A stretch of 64,000 nucleotides of DNA from Citrus sinensis (GCF_022201045.2 NC_068558.1:6291501-6355500), one strand, 5' to 3'; counted from the stretch's first letter, positions 13,151 through 26,366 are shown. Notes: generated by a model from the letters alone, not told the origin. Translations and numbers: made by a program.

Positions 13151-14102
13151 TATATAATTTTTCTTTAAATAAGATATCATCACTTTATTAAAATAAGAAT
13201 GTCATTAAAATATAGAAAAAGACAAATTTCACATTTTATGAATTCATTTTCAAAATGAATACATCTTGAAAATACAAAAGATTTCAAAATTCATTACATG
13301 TGTATTCACCTCATTTTCAACCAACAAACTACATAGTGATATCCGTTTAAAAGGTAATAAAAATTGTCAAATCAAGAAAAACTAGCAAAATCATTTTTTC
13401 TATTTAAGACATATGCTATTCATTCACAATTTTTGATAACAATACGAGACTCTCATCTCTGGCTTTCTTTATTTTCTTAATAAATTTTATCACTAGTCTA
13501 ACATCTAACTTGCGTGTCCAAATAATTATTACATTGACGTCTCGGATCAAAAAGATGGAAAGAGACATGGAGAATCCAAAGATAAGTGAATACACTTGAT
13601 GGAAGGCTGAGCTCCATTCACTGTGTATTTAATTCATTCATCTAAAATTCATGAAATTGTCTTTACTTAATCTAATCAGTCAATGACTTTTTTTGTAAAA
13701 GAGAAAATCCAATTGTGAAGAAGAAAAAGGGCAAGAGAGATTTTACGATGCGATGTGATGTGATGTGATGTGTTAAAAGAGATAAGTCACAGCAGCAAAA
13801 AGGAAACCAGAAGCATGACAAGTTAATTATCATTTGGCCCTTGTTAATTTCTTTTCATCATTGTCCATTTCGCCTTGTTACTTTCACTTTGACTCATCAA
13901 CTCAATCATTGTTTCGAAGTAAAATTAATAGCCACCAGTATATGCTCTCGTACTAATCTTGAGCACATCATGTTACATGGATCCACTAATCACCGAACAT
14001 TATTTGCATTAATCCGACGTCTTTCTCTTCTTATTTTATTAGTTAATAATAATAATAATAATTACAAGTTCTTTTGATTCCTACAATATCTAAACCAATG
14101 CC

Positions 14103-15100
14103 CCATTGGCTTAGTGAAAGCATTCTTGCACTCATAGGTCATGTTTGGTTTAAAGAAAGGGAAGGAGAGGAAAAGAGTGGAATGGATGGGAAGAGAGAAG
14201 AAAAGAATGAAGGAGAATAGTGAAATTAAATTTCATTATTTGGTTAAACAAAAAATCTGATTGGGAAATAAATTACAAATTTATCATTGGCCTTAATTAC
14301 CTATATTAGTAATGAAATATAATTTAATATTAATACCAAACTTTTTTAATGTCAAAAAGTCCTAAAACAATTCAAGATTTACATTTAATATAAAATATAA
14401 AATAATTTAATATACTAAACTATTTAATATAATTTAATATAAATAAAAGGCGGTCAACAGCTGTGGTCAACAGAAGTCAATGGCGGTCAACGGTGGTCGG
14501 TGACTTTCCGGAGAAATTCCATCAGCTTCTAGCGATGGTCTGAGGGTCCGGCGAATTTCTAGCGAAGGCCTGACAGGTTTCTGGCGACGATCCAGTGATG
14601 ATTCGGCGGGGTTCTGGCGACAGTTAATTTATATTTCTATATTTTCAAAATAAATAAATAAATAAGTTTGTTTATTTTATTAAGTTTCTTAAATCATTCA
14701 TTAAATTTAATTAATATAAAATTATTTATAATATCAAATTGATAAAATAAAATTATAAATAATAATGATTAATGGCATTAAACAAGTTAAATGTTGAAGG
14801 GCAATTTTGAAAATTTTAGTTTTTAACATAAGAAGAATTTAAATTATTTACTTCTTGGTGTGGAATTCAAATTATATATTATAATGGATATTAAATTCTT
14901 ATATATTTTGTGTAATCAAACAATGAAAATAAAAATAGAATTTGAATTACTTTTCTCTCTTCCAATCTCTCCTCCTAAGTTCTAACTAAACATTATCATA
15001 ATATATGAAAGTAAGGATTCGAATCTTCATAAAAATATTATAAAAATTAGTTGAGTAGACACTTTTTGATTGTCGAGGAGAAAAATCTGAATAGATTTTC
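14103..15100 (+). mobile_element. SINE remnant split by a hAT-like insertion
   Basis: TTGGCTTAGTGAAAGC at about 14106 resembles a SINE A box, and GGATTCGAATCTTC at about 15016 resembles a B box, but they lie about 900 bp apart. Between them sits an insert (14137-14995), and removing it would bring the boxes to normal SINE spacing. The short duplication TCATA brackets the insert. The SINE tail has no clean limit. Confidence 0.45.
14137..14995. mobile_element. hAT-like non-autonomous element with an internal GC-rich repeat block
   Basis: The terminal inverted repeats are TCATGTTTGGTT on the left and TAATGTTTAGTT read inward on the right, followed on both sides by purine-rich subterminal DNA (GAAGGAGAGG and GGAGGAGAGATT). 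Flanked by TCATA. At about 14450-14630 lies a contrasting GC-rich block of repeated GGTCAACGGTGG and CTGGCGACG-like words. No transposase. The hAT assignment rests on ends only. Confidence 0.5.
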
Positions 15101-17026
15101 AGAAGATTAATGTACATGAGTTTCAATAATATATAATCTAATTACAAATATTAATTGTTACAGTTATAATCCAACAAAAAGCAGATGCTTCAAAGACGTG
15201 GCATGCGCTTATTTTAATCTGGTAAAAGGACTGAATGGACTTACGGTGGAAGTGAAAATTGATACGTATCAAAAATTTAATCATATGGTGGACCAGCGAA
15301 AGCTATATTGCATCAGACTTTTGAACTTTGAGGCTGACTGGCCGATGATTGGCCCCCACCAAAATTCATAAGCCTGATCAGTGGTAATGACGATGATGTT
15401 ATGAGTACAAATGATTTGATGCGTGGTTTACGGTGTAGAAAAAAGTAGCCCACCTTATCTTGTGTTTGTCGTATAATTACTGGACATCATATGAATGAAA
15501 GTGTGAGTTGGCTGTCACCGGCATGCGTAGTGAAAGATTGAAATTGCAATTGAAGCGAATCAATTGCTATGGCCTCCCATTGCAGGTTAAAGAAGTTGGA
15601 TTCAGAGTTGAAGAAAATGAGAGCACTTGATTCAATGTTTTTTAAAAACCAAATTCAGGCTAGGTAAAATGGTAAATTGTTGAATGTAAGGCTAAGGTGA
15701 TTATTCATCATTACAATGTATGATGAGCAATGAGTATTATCTGCGGTTTACATTTGAGAGTGTGATACACTAATCAAATGATAATTAATTCATATTTCAA
15801 TGAACGGTTGTCGCGATACCTATATTAAGAGAAATTAGTTATTATTTATAAAGTAATGCACGTAACTCTCATGTGTAATGGATAAGACAATGAGAATCTT
15901 ATTTCATTTTCTTTGTCAATTATCCTATAATTATGTGGAGGAAAAAAGAAGAAGAAGAAATGAAGCATATCATTCTTTGGTCAAGTGGTGGGCACCTCTT
16001 TACATAATTCCTGAAGCATGAGTGTTTAAGTTATATTATGTGCTTTGTGAACGTTGATTTTCTTTGAAATATTTAAAACTCTATTTTACAGTTAAATGTT
16101 TAGATTTTACTAACACAGAGATACTTTTGGAGATTTCAAAAAAATTTCTAATTGTATGTAAGTAAAATGAGTGGTTATGTGGCTTCCTTCTCGCCCTTTT
16201 GTGTAAACACACCCGACCTAAAAAAAAACATAAAAAAATTCACAATATTTATTGGAAAAACAAATCAAAAGTGGAAAAGAAGAAGGGCAACAATACAAAT
16301 GCGGTTGGTGGATTTATTATTATCATCATCACCCACAACATAAATATCGAATTCTAAAAGCCATCCATATGTATTAATAGCATAAATAGAGTGTTAAGTA
16401 GGGTGGGCTAAAAGAGTCAATCCAGTCCCACAGAATTTTGGTAAGCCCTTTACATAACGGCCTTGATAAGGGCTTAAGCAAAATTTATAAATTAGAATTA
16501 AAAAAAAAAACTTAAACTCTTAATTCATAAATTAATAATAATTCAAGAAATATAAAATTAGAATACTAAACTTTTTTTAAGCGTTAATTAGTTAAGAGGT
16601 TACTTAAATAAGAGATTCAAGTATTAAAAAAAAATTAAATCCCTAAGTTTTTGTTCGCATCATTTTCTTTATTTATTATTTTATTTTAAGGTATTTATTT
16701 TTTTCAATTCATTATTGATTACAACAACTTATTGATCATTAATTTATTTTAAGTTTATAATAATTTTTTTAAAAAATGAAAGCTCAAGCCCCACGAGGCC
16801 CGCAGTGGCCCAGCCCAGGCTCGGCCTTATGCTTCCTCTACCCCTATATTGCCATCCCCGGTGCCAAGCCCGGCAGGAAGCATGACGGGCCAAGTTATTT
16901 GCAGGCCCATGTTCCAGGTTATTTGGTTCCCGCCAAATCGTGCGCAACGGTTAATGCAAGGCACATAGAGCTTAGCTGATAGTTCATGATTGGAACACTG
17001 CAAGAACCATCCAAAATCACCAACCA

Positions 17027-18722
17027 GAATCCATATGCTGGCCGGAAAATTGACATCCTTATGGAACAATACCCTAACTATCAACCCAGCAAAATAAATT
17101 CATGCTTGAACCCCTCTTGATTCGTCAAATTATTGTCTCAACTAACAGCTTTTCCACGGCTATTGCTCAATACGTCCTACAAATCCTTTACCATTTGCGC
17201 CAAACTGATGCCTTCCCATGGAGCTGCACGATTGGATTCTTTTCTCTACACGGCCAGTTCAATAAAGCATTTTCTCTTTGTATTCAACAGCAAAGACTCG
17301 GACTTTGTCCCCGCAACTTTGCTGTTTCTTCTGCCCTCCATGCGTGTGCTCGGGGTTTGTATAAAATATGTGGAGTTTTAATTCATTCCCAGGTTTAATA
17401 AGTAGGGATTTTTTGGGTGTGTTTATGTAAAAGCTGCTATTGTGGATTTGTATTCCTAGTTGGATGATGTGAAGACTGCCCGAAATGTATTTGATAAAAC
17501 AATGGAGAAAAATGCGGTTTCTTGGAATTCAACAGGGCGTTTGACATCTGGGAACCTAGCTGAGGGATGGAAGGTGTTCAGTGAAACGCCGAGGAAGGAC
17601 GTTATATCTTGGAATTCGATTCTATCGGGGTATACTAAAATGGAAATGTAGAGGAGGCATTGTCTTTGTTTAACTGGATGCCCGAGAGAAACTTTGCCTC
17701 TTGAAATGCCATGATTAGTGGCTATGTGGATAATGGGGACTTGGCATCAACAAGAAAGATTTTTGATGTGATGCCCTAGAAAAACAGTGTTTCTTGGATT
17801 ACAGTGATTGGTGGGTACTCAAAATGTGGAGATGTTGCAGCAGCTCGTGAATTGTTTGATCAATTGGGTGATAAGGATTTGCTTTTTTTAATGCTATGAT
17901 AACTTGTTATGCTCAGAGTAGCTGAACTCTTAGAGGCCCCTCAATTGTTTAAAGCAGAAATAAAAGTTCAGCCGGATAAGTTGACTTTGGTGAGTGTTAT
18001 ATCTGCTTGTTCACAGCAAGGGGATATAAGATTTGGGTCATGGATTGAGTCATATATGGATAAACTTGGAATTGAAATCGACAATCATCTGGCTACACCT
18101 TTCATTGATTTGTACGCCAAATGTGGGGCTATTGACGAGGCATATGAGCAGTTTCACAGTTTGAGAAAGAAGTATTTTGTTGCTTATACTGCAATGATAT
18201 AGGATGTGGCATAAACGGCAAGGCCGTTGATGCTGTCAAGTTGTTTGAAGCAATGGTGGATAGCCAAATTCACACTAATCCGGCGACATATATTGAGCTA
18301 TTAACGGCTTTTAACCGTGCTGGTGTGGTTGAAGAGGGTTACAAGTGCTTTAGCTCCGTGAAGGACCATGGTCTTTTTCCTTCATCCTATCAGTATGGAA
18401 TCATGGTTGATCTTTTGGGCAGGGCAGGAAGATTAGAAGAAGCTTACAAACAAATAAAGAGCATGCCAATGCAGTCACATGTTGAGAAGTGGGGAGCTCT
18501 GCTTCCCGCCTCCAGGTTACATAACAATATTGAGTACGGTGATATTGCCGATCATCATTGCTTTATGTTGGAGACTGATGCAACTGCTTACCGTTCCCTG
18601 CTTGCCAACATTTATGCTTCAGCAGAGAGGTGGGAAGGGATGATGCTTGGAGATTGAGAAAGCACATGGAAGAGAATAAATTGGTCAAGATACCAGGATG
18701 TAGTTGGATGGAACTCACTTGA
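17027..18722 (+). pseudogene. Decayed pentatricopeptide-repeat (PPR) protein gene
   Basis: Frames on the plus strand carry an unmistakable PPR series: FPWSCTIGFFSLHGQFNKAF, ARNVFDKTMEKNAVSWNS, ARELFDQLGDKD, then VKPDKLTL-like and LFIDLYAKCGAIDEAYEQF-like repeats. They end in an E-domain-like tail with LLGRAGRLEEAYKQIKSMP. Such proteins bind organellar RNA and guide editing or processing. The coding frame is broken: early stop after the first repeats (about 17397), TAG at 17649-17651, TGA replacing a Trp codon at about 17702, TAG at about 17777, and frame changes near 17880, 18200 and 18640. The last frame ends at 18722. No DYW domain is seen. Position next to SMO1 and DUF7054 genes matches At4g22760, so it looks like loss of the syntenic gene. 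I consider an intact intron-containing model unlikely. Confidence 0.9.
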
Positions 18723-21247
18723 ATCTTCCATTAATCAGACATTTCCTATAAAGTTTAGAGACCACAGAAGTCTCTACATTGGGGTTGACAACTCAGATAT
18801 TGCTCATCCTGGATTCTCCCTTGGTTTTATATGGAGAGTTTGTCATGCTCGTTTGTTTCAATTTTTAATCCTCTGTCAAGGAGGATAATTCTAACAACTT
18901 GGAGGACTGTTGAGTGAATACACATTTCCTCTTTTCCTGTGGACTCTGGTGGTTGTATCATTCATGAAATCTGGTGAGGAAGGAAATACCATTTGGACCA
19001 TCTTCCGCATGGAAGCACAGTGCCATTTGAAGATCTGTCTCAAGCATGGAGGTTCTTCATAATGACCCCAGTACAACTATTCTTGAAAAGAATTGTTTTT
19101 TTTTTTTAATTTCCTTGATTCATTGTCTACACAAGGTGCATGTACATCTGCTTTGTTCAACAAATAATTCGTTTTAACTGAGTACTTTGTTCCATTCCAA
19201 GATGTCTTCTTCTGGAAACTTGTCAGCTCCCAAGATTAAAGTTTAGAGGTATTTGGTGACTTAATTGTGAGAATGACTATTGCTCGCTCCTACCGTACTA
19301 ATGTAAAACTCGGAGGTGTCAGCAACAGAAAAGGGGGAGTTAAATATTTTCAATGTGGAGGATTCTACCAAATAACACTACGTTGTATACACACACACAC
19401 ACACACACACACACTTTACTTGTATTCTTTTTAAATAAACCCTTTGCTTGTATTCAGATTGCCTAACAATACATCTTCCACCGGTCTGACTGTCACAGTT
19501 GGTGCCAATCAATTTTAATTTCTTCCATTTTTATATTTATTTTATTTCTTCCTCTCGTTTGCTTTCTTGTGTTTGACTATAACTCTATGAGGGCCATTGG
19601 TTGCTTTGCTTCTCAAATCAAATGTGCCTGCCACCTGCAAGAATTAGTAAGTGAAAGCTTTCGAGTTTCAACTTTCAACGCACGTGAAATTGATATACGC
19701 ATCACCTCGTGTATGTCTATTCAATTAGAGCATGCTTAGTGATTTAAGTTCGAGAATGACTTTGCTCAACCTCAGATATATTATTGCTTTCAAAAGAATC
19801 ATGACGATCATAATTCTTATTTATTATTTTAAATGACACCCGCTTTGTATTTAAGGGAAAAATCATTGACTTGCTAGCAATTTTATCTTGCTATTTAAAA
19901 ACTTCCATATTTTCAATCAAAGATGGATACAGCTATGGTGAATTTATGAGGAACCAATGAGACGATTCCACGTAGAAATCGATTAGATTCGCACGTATAT
20001 ATGAAAATGAAAGGTAATTTATGCTGCGTTTACTTTTTGGATTGGATTGAGAATCCTGAAGAGTGGAAATCCTTGGATTAGGAGTGTGGAGTGGGAAAAA
20101 TGGATAGTTTTGTGCTACCTCCCGACACCAACCTTCCTTAACAATGTCAATGAGGTCGCAATCAAGTTTATAATTGTAAAATGCAAAAATGGGGGTCCTA
20201 ACGAACGATCGGGCGTAAAATCATTTTGTGAAAACGAAAACTCACAATCACTAATTGATGATACGTTGTCTCAGACACAAAGTTTTTTAAGCATATTATT
20301 TTTACTCTGGTCAAAATCTTAAATGCACTTGTTACTCTATTAAGAGTTTTGATACATTAACAAATTATTAGCTGTGGAGGTAAAAATATTAATAAAAACT
20401 TAATTCTAAACATTTTTTTAAAGGTATAACGTAACCGTAACTCTTAAAAATAAGTTATCTATCTATAACTTAGAAAAGTAAACTAAAACAATTTAATCAT
20501 AAAAATTAAAGGTGTTTATTCAACTTGAAAGACTAAATTGAGACTTCAAATTTCCTTTAAGAATCAAATTTAAGATTTTCCCCGTAACTAAAGAAATTAA
20601 ATCTCTCCTGTCGACAAATTCACTCACGCGACACATCACACAATATGAACTTAATTAGGCAACATATACAAGCACACATACCTTGGTTTGGTTGGTTTCA
20701 ATCTTTCCTTTTTTTTTTTAAACTATAATCAGGTTATAATTGAAAATATAGTATTTACCGTTCATCAAACAAACATTTGACACGTGGAGGGTTCCTTTGA
20801 AATTGAAGGATCGCTGGGACCCATTTTCCAAATTACTTTACTGGTTTGCCCGTGTCTACGCTGCTATATAAGAATAAATGCTTACGATAATAAATAAAAT
20901 ACTAAAATAATTGTCACAATTAATAGTACGTCAGGAACCTTCCGACGCTACTTTCAAACCAAATAAATAAATATTTTTTTTAAATATAAAAATTATTAAT
21001 AAATTTTTAAGGAAAAAATGAAGTGACGCAACACAACGACACACAGCAGTTGCTTAACGCATATAAATTGCCCGACTTTGAAGCAAAACAAAAGAATCAA
21101 CTAACTTTCCAACTTCCAATTGCTTCCTTTTTTTTTTCCTCTTCTCTTGAACTCGAAGTCCTATTTCTTGTTTGTACCCTCAAAACACCAAATCGAACGG
21201 CGCCGTACTTTGAAAATAAGAACACACTCGGGCACATAAACCGTCAC
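18723..21247. other. Intergenic spacer between PPR remnant and first DUF7054 gene
   Basis: No gene seen. It contains an AC microsatellite at 19389 and AT-rich DNA. The last 250 bp before 21248 include a pyrimidine-rich leader likely belonging to the next gene. Confidence 0.5.
19389..19414. repeat. AC dinucleotide microsatellite
   Basis: Thirteen perfect AC units, seen directly. Confidence 0.95.
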
Positions 21248-22280
21248 ATGCCGCAGAGCAAACTTCGGCGAGGCGTGCCGGCCAGGGGCAGCCGGAGATC
21301 AAGGCCGCTGCATGCGCACCAGTCTCCGTCACCGAGACGGCGGGGACCTTTGAAGAAGTCCAGGCCTACTAAGATGTTAAAGCGATGCTCTTCAGAGCCG
21401 AGTCTTTGGATTGGTAAAAGCCACCGAGGTGACGCTGACGGAGACGATCACAACAGAACGATCAGCTTTGGGAATGAAACTGAGGAAGTTTTGTTCAGAC
21501 CACAGACTTGTACATCGTCTCCGTCCCTAATGGCTCTCTCTCCCCCGAGTGGCCCTGAGGTACAGAGCCAGTCAACTTTAAAGTTATCAATTTTTGACGT
21601 TTCAAAATTTGGTCTTTCTGATTTAATGATTAATATCCATGGGTTTGATACAAGTGTGTAATGTTGAAAGACCCAATTGGCAAAAATTGCTCTGCTTAGT
21701 GTTTAAATTGGTGGGTGGGCGCATGCAGATGCAGGGATATAAGAAGGATGCAAAAGTGGTGGTTAATGTGACAGTTGAAGGAAGTCCAGGTCCTATAAGG
21801 ACGATGGTCAAATTGGGTTCAAGTGTTGATGATACAATTAAGATTGTTGTAGATAAGTATAATGAAGAAGGCAGGACCCCTAAGCTTCGCAAGCATCCAG
21901 CGTCATCATTTGAGTTGCATCACTCTCATTTCAGCCTTCAAAGTAAGCAATATTGATTCGTGCACATTACCAAATTGAGTTTTGAGTTTGAAGTTTAGCT
22001 AGTATGTTGAATGATAAATTTTATTTTGGTTGGATACGTAGGCTTAGATAAGTCGGAGTTAATTGGAGATGCCGGTAGCAGAAGCTTCTATCTTCGAAGG
22101 AGCGGCAGTAATTGCAGTAGCAATGGATCTCTGTTTTCAACCAATTCAGAAATTGTTCCTGCAAACATGGGCTCACCTCCCCCATCTCCATTTTTACTCT
22201 CAACTTTCATTGCCAGGAAATTCGGTAAAATTGTTAGAAGAGTGCACAAGCTTTGGAAGGTCGTGATTTGTATGCGATGA
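21248..22280 (+). CDS. DUF7054-family protein, At4g22758-like (copy 1)
   Basis: Function unknown. Three exons: 21248-21559, 21729-21942, 22042-22280, all GT-AG with matching phases, encoding 254 residues. Residues 1-60 are basic and low-complexity ([27 protein letters not shown]), followed by [13 protein letters not shown]. The conserved domain is about residues 112-178, beginning [20 protein letters not shown] and ending [11 protein letters not shown] Ser-rich tail leads to SPPPSPF and a basic helix [19 protein letters not shown]. The alternating hydrophobic pattern of the domain could be a ubiquitin-like fold, but that is inference. The start at 21248 is preferred because the in-frame sequence upstream (from 21023) is low-complexity leader. 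The exon 2 acceptor could be 6 nt later (tandem ATGCAG). The family name comes from recalled similarity and from its place beside SMO1. Confidence 0.85.
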
Positions 22281-23016
22281 TGGTTGATGGTGATCCAAAC
22301 ACCACCATTATTCTTTAATGGTTTCCTTCTTGGAGTAACAGAACTATTTTTTTTTTTCTTTCATGTTACTGCTACAAAAAGAATCCCCATTTCTCTCCGT
22401 CAATTGTTTGTAAAGTACATCTGTCTTGTATAAGTTGTAAATCCTACCTCATAAATTCTTGATTCTTCTTTACAATTACCATTTTGAAACATTAATGGAT
22501 GCCTTCATTTCTTACCCCTTTACTTGGTAAGGTGAAGGTGTGTTTGTAACTAGCGCTTGCCAATTTTTATTATACAACCTGTTATATCTATCTTGTGTCA
22601 TATGTTGTTTAATTCCTGTTACTTCATTGTTCCTGTAAAGCATTTAATTTGTGTAACTGAATCAAATAACTCGAGGTATAACCAGTCGGTGATTGCATCA
22701 AATGTTGGATGTTATGCTAATAATAAGTTCAATATCATCAAAGAGGATGGGGTGGCCAGGGGCGTCTAATATTGCGGAGAAATTAAAAATAAAAGGCCGT
22801 TTTGAATATGTTAAAATGATTTTTAAAACCTTAAGAAAATTATACATCCCCATAATAGTGAGACATCAGCTACACAGCGCAACCGCTATGTTTTTTAGTT
22901 ATTGATGACAATGTTTTCGTTATTGATAATAACTTTTTCGCTGTGTATACAATTTATATATATTCTTTTAGAACATATGTTGTAGAAATTTATTACATAT
23001 AATGATATTATAATTA

Positions 23017-23138
23017 GGTCAGTGCTACGTTACGTTAATCGTAACGTACGTCACACACAGCAACAGTAGTGGGTCTCACCACGGGTACTGTTACTGTGTG
23101 TGGATGTACGTTACGATTAACGTAACGTAGAGGGCTCC
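23017..23138. mobile_element. Palindromic MITE, 122 bp, Mutator-like target duplication
   Basis: The arms CTACGTTACGTTAATCGTAA (23025 onward) and its inverted partner ending at 23130 match almost perfectly for about 45 bp, around a 17-bp centre containing GGGTCTCACC. The 9-bp direct repeat TTATAATTA flanks it (23008-23016 and 23139-23147). Each arm is itself partly self-complementary (TACGTTACGTTAATCGTAACGTA-type), so the element should form a strong hairpin. Non-coding. Confidence 0.85.
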
Positions 23139-26100
23139 TTATAATTATTATTATCATGAAAAAATTGTTGTGTTACCATTAATAAAAAATTTGTCAAGAC
23201 AACATTAAATTAGTGGCGGATACACGGTGTCTCTAATGCACAGTTGCATAAGACCTTGTACTTGAAACATTAAAATTTTTAAAATACATCAGAAATATCA
23301 TGTCATTCGTATAATAAGTAAATACATGTTCATTTATTTTAAAAATCAATATATAAGTCATTAAAATCAACTGTGGATATCAATTACCCCTAATTTACCA
23401 TAGAATTTCTCCCCAAACACATTCCTGTTGTGTCCAACTTCTAGGGACAGATCTTACGAGAGTGCTTTGACAAATGTGAAATGGAATTAGTTATTTTGTT
23501 AGAAACAAATTAAGAATATTCTCCTTTCATACTGGGTCGGCAAGTTTTACGCGGAAAGATGGTCGGTTTGCAGAAAATCAAGTCAAAAGCTTTTTGGAGG
23601 GTCTTTTTTACAAAGCAGAAAGAGTTAGGAGCTTCCAATGTCTTTCATACATCTGTGTGGGTGGGCTTCCTAACACATTTTAACAGCTCTCGCTCTCGTG
23701 CAGAGACGAGTGCAGCCAACACAACACCACCTTTTAGAGCCGCCGCACTCACATGATGCTGAAAGGGGAAAGCACTATCCCTCCTCTAACTAGATGCTTT
23801 TTTTTTTCCTTATATATGGAGCATGGACGGACACATAAGCAATTCTTTTGGCAATATTCTAATAATTGTACCCATCACCGATCAAACATCAAACATTGCC
23901 TATACATGGAAGTTTTTAGACAGCAGCCCATTAACTTCGTCCTTAGCCTTTTGAGTTGGCCTACAATACATTGACTGACATTGTATTGGCTGTATTGCAT
24001 TATGTTGGGTCACATTGCATTGCATCAAATTTTAATGCAATCCACAATGTTATGTTCCACAATGTTATGTTTGGTATGGTATGAATTATATTTTATATAA
24101 AAATAATTTTTATTTTAATATTTGAATTAATATTATCTAAATTTATTTATATTTCATCATTACTTATATAATTTTTATTAGATCAATAATCTATATTTAT
24201 TAATTAAAATAAATGTTTCTCGTCACAACATGCCATCACAAGTGACCATATACATTTTGGTGTCTTTTGAACTGTATTGTTATACTATTAGAATTCTTGT
24301 CATCAGAGCGATGCAATGGTATAGTCACGACTCACGGTAGATCTACGGTCAAAGTTTTAGTTTTACAATATTTTAAAACTATTACCACGTATATGTAATA
24401 TTGTCTCATGTTATACGGTTGCAAAATGCACCCATTTAAGTTAATGGAGTTTGTAATTTTTTTAATTTTATCTTAATTCTCATTTTTTTTTCACAAATGA
24501 GAATTATAATTAATAACTCACACACTCATTTAAGCTCAAACCCAAGACCCAAGACCTTAGCAAGGCGGCTTCTAGCCATGGGAGCTAAACTTGGCTTTAT
24601 ATATATATATATATATTTTCCTTTGGACCGACTATGTTTCTATTTTCTGCCGCTAGAATTGGAAAAAACGCTGCCGTACTCTAAAGCAATATGCGTAAAC
24701 CCTCATGAAAAGGCAACGAGGGGCGTGAATCCATTGGCCTTCTGACAACGCAGCATGAATTCCGCAGATTACTTTCACGTTTAAGACTTTAGTTTATATC
24801 AAAACCAAATATTCCAATAAACTTTTCATTATTAATTCCATACGTGCGTCTTAATTTCTCCGCGCAGGTGCTTTTTGTTTCTTTACGTGCAGTCGACTCT
24901 TTTTATTTTTAGTTTTAGAAGGTTTAAATTAAATAAGTGTCTGGAGACATTTGTTTTCATGTCCTTCAAAGTCACTTTAGTATGCCTTAAAAGTCAAGTT
25001 CTCATGTTCAATTTTTTTTTTTTTTGGGGGGGGTAAAGAAAACTTTCAATTTCAAGTTTTTAGCTTAGCTCTTATTTCTCAAACTCATTTACAAGCTCTA
25101 GTCTCAATTCACATTTTACTGTGGGATCATGTTGCGACTGGTCTTTTAACAGTATTATTTAGACTTTAACTATGAGCTTAAGCAGTTTTATTTTGCAACG
25201 AAGAATTAATTCTCTATATTTGATGACAACTTTGCAATGTAAAATGAGTGAGATTTTTAACAAATTATCCATCTCCATCTCCTTTTGGCGGAAAAGAAAG
25301 GTAGATGATTCTAAAATAGGCACAAGAACTTTTGAAACTCAGTACAAGACTTATCAAAACTTAATTATTGAAATACAAAACATTTAATTAATATTTATGT
25401 GACAGAGATGGGAGTTCGGAAAATAACACAACCGCAAAGCCAAAATAATTGATTCGAAAATTTAAACCGACTGTCCAATAGAAACGGAAAGATGTCATGC
25501 AATTTCCCGGCCCCTTCATATGTTTTTACGTCGTCTTAGAAAAAGTCTAGTGTTAGAATAATGTAAAATTTTTATCTCAAGTGACGTTAGACGTATATAT
25601 CATTGATTGACATGTATTATGTGTTTAATTTATTGATTTTTATTAGCTATTATTAATGTGTCAAATTTATAATATTTAATAATAATTAAATAACCCATCA
25701 AATAATATGTCACTTGATTGTCGAATATGTATCCCCATTATATATAAGTGCAATACTACTACTCACTTTCTCATCATCAGTGTAAAATTTGTTAAATGCA
25801 TTAATCTAAATTCAGTTAACAATAAGTTCACGATATCCGGAACATCATTGTTAATTATTAGCAATTATGAACCTGGTATATCTAGAGTAAATTCGCACGT
25901 ATAATTTGTTTACATTAATTATTCCACGTTTGGTTCTATCAAACAGTCGTGCATCTAATAAATTACTTTAAAACTCTTTTATTTTGTATTGATATTACAA
26001 TTATTTTTTTTAATTAAAGGAGGAATTGAGTTCTCATATTGCAATATGAGAGCAGCAGCTCACCGTTCGGACGTTTGGCCGACTGGCAATTGCCCCACAA

Positions 26101-26141
26101 CTGTAATTGAACTTGAAAGGAGTATCAGTATCCACATTGAA

Positions 26142-26366
26142 CCAATAAAGTGTTGGTTCTACTGGCAATGGAGTCCCCTTAAGTGGTTTAATTGGCTTTG
26201 CTCCCGAGTTCGAGTCGCAGGAAAGTCGCATTTGTTGGGAGAACATGTGCCTTTCGGTTCGAACGGAAACTTCTAATCTAAATTTTAGTACGGAATTAAA
26301 GGTGTCTCCCACAGTTGGGGCCCTCCCCAAGATACCTCGTGGTTAAGACAAAAAAAAAAAGAAAAA
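26142..26366 (+). mobile_element. tRNA-derived SINE, about 225 bp, with 15-bp target duplication
   Basis: A-box-like ACTGGCAATGGAGTCC and B-box-like GAGTTCGAGTCGC lie at Pol III promoter spacing in the 5' part. The 3' end is an interrupted A tract (26350-26367). A perfect 15-bp duplication, AGTATCCACATTGAA, flanks it at 26127-26141 and 26367-26381, the hallmark of LINE-aided insertion. It lies about 0.25 kb upstream of the next gene's start, within its likely promoter, same strand. Confidence 0.88.

Larger units (their letters stand above)
10043..17026. other. Intergenic region with nested mobile-element remnants
   Basis: Holds the SMO1 promoter and leader (about 10043-10260, with GA-rich and T-rich tracts), then only repeats described separately. 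No intact gene is visible. At 16790-17000 a GC-rich stretch with CCCAGCC/GGCCC words adjoins the PPR remnant; open frames on both strands there look compositional, not coding. Confidence 0.55.

Noticed and set aside
16744-17084. Open frames on both strands in a GC-rich stretch before the PPR remnant
   Set aside because: Frames open on both strands together and made of CCCAGCC/GGCCC-type repeats look compositional.
21023-21247. N-terminal extension of the first DUF7054 gene
   Set aside because: In frame but low-complexity (poly-Phe and poly-Ser); the basic [14 protein letters not shown] start resembles family N-termini better.
26034-26330. Open frames on both strands across the SINE
   Set aside because: They span the SINE and its flank; a SINE is non-coding and the frames have no domain.
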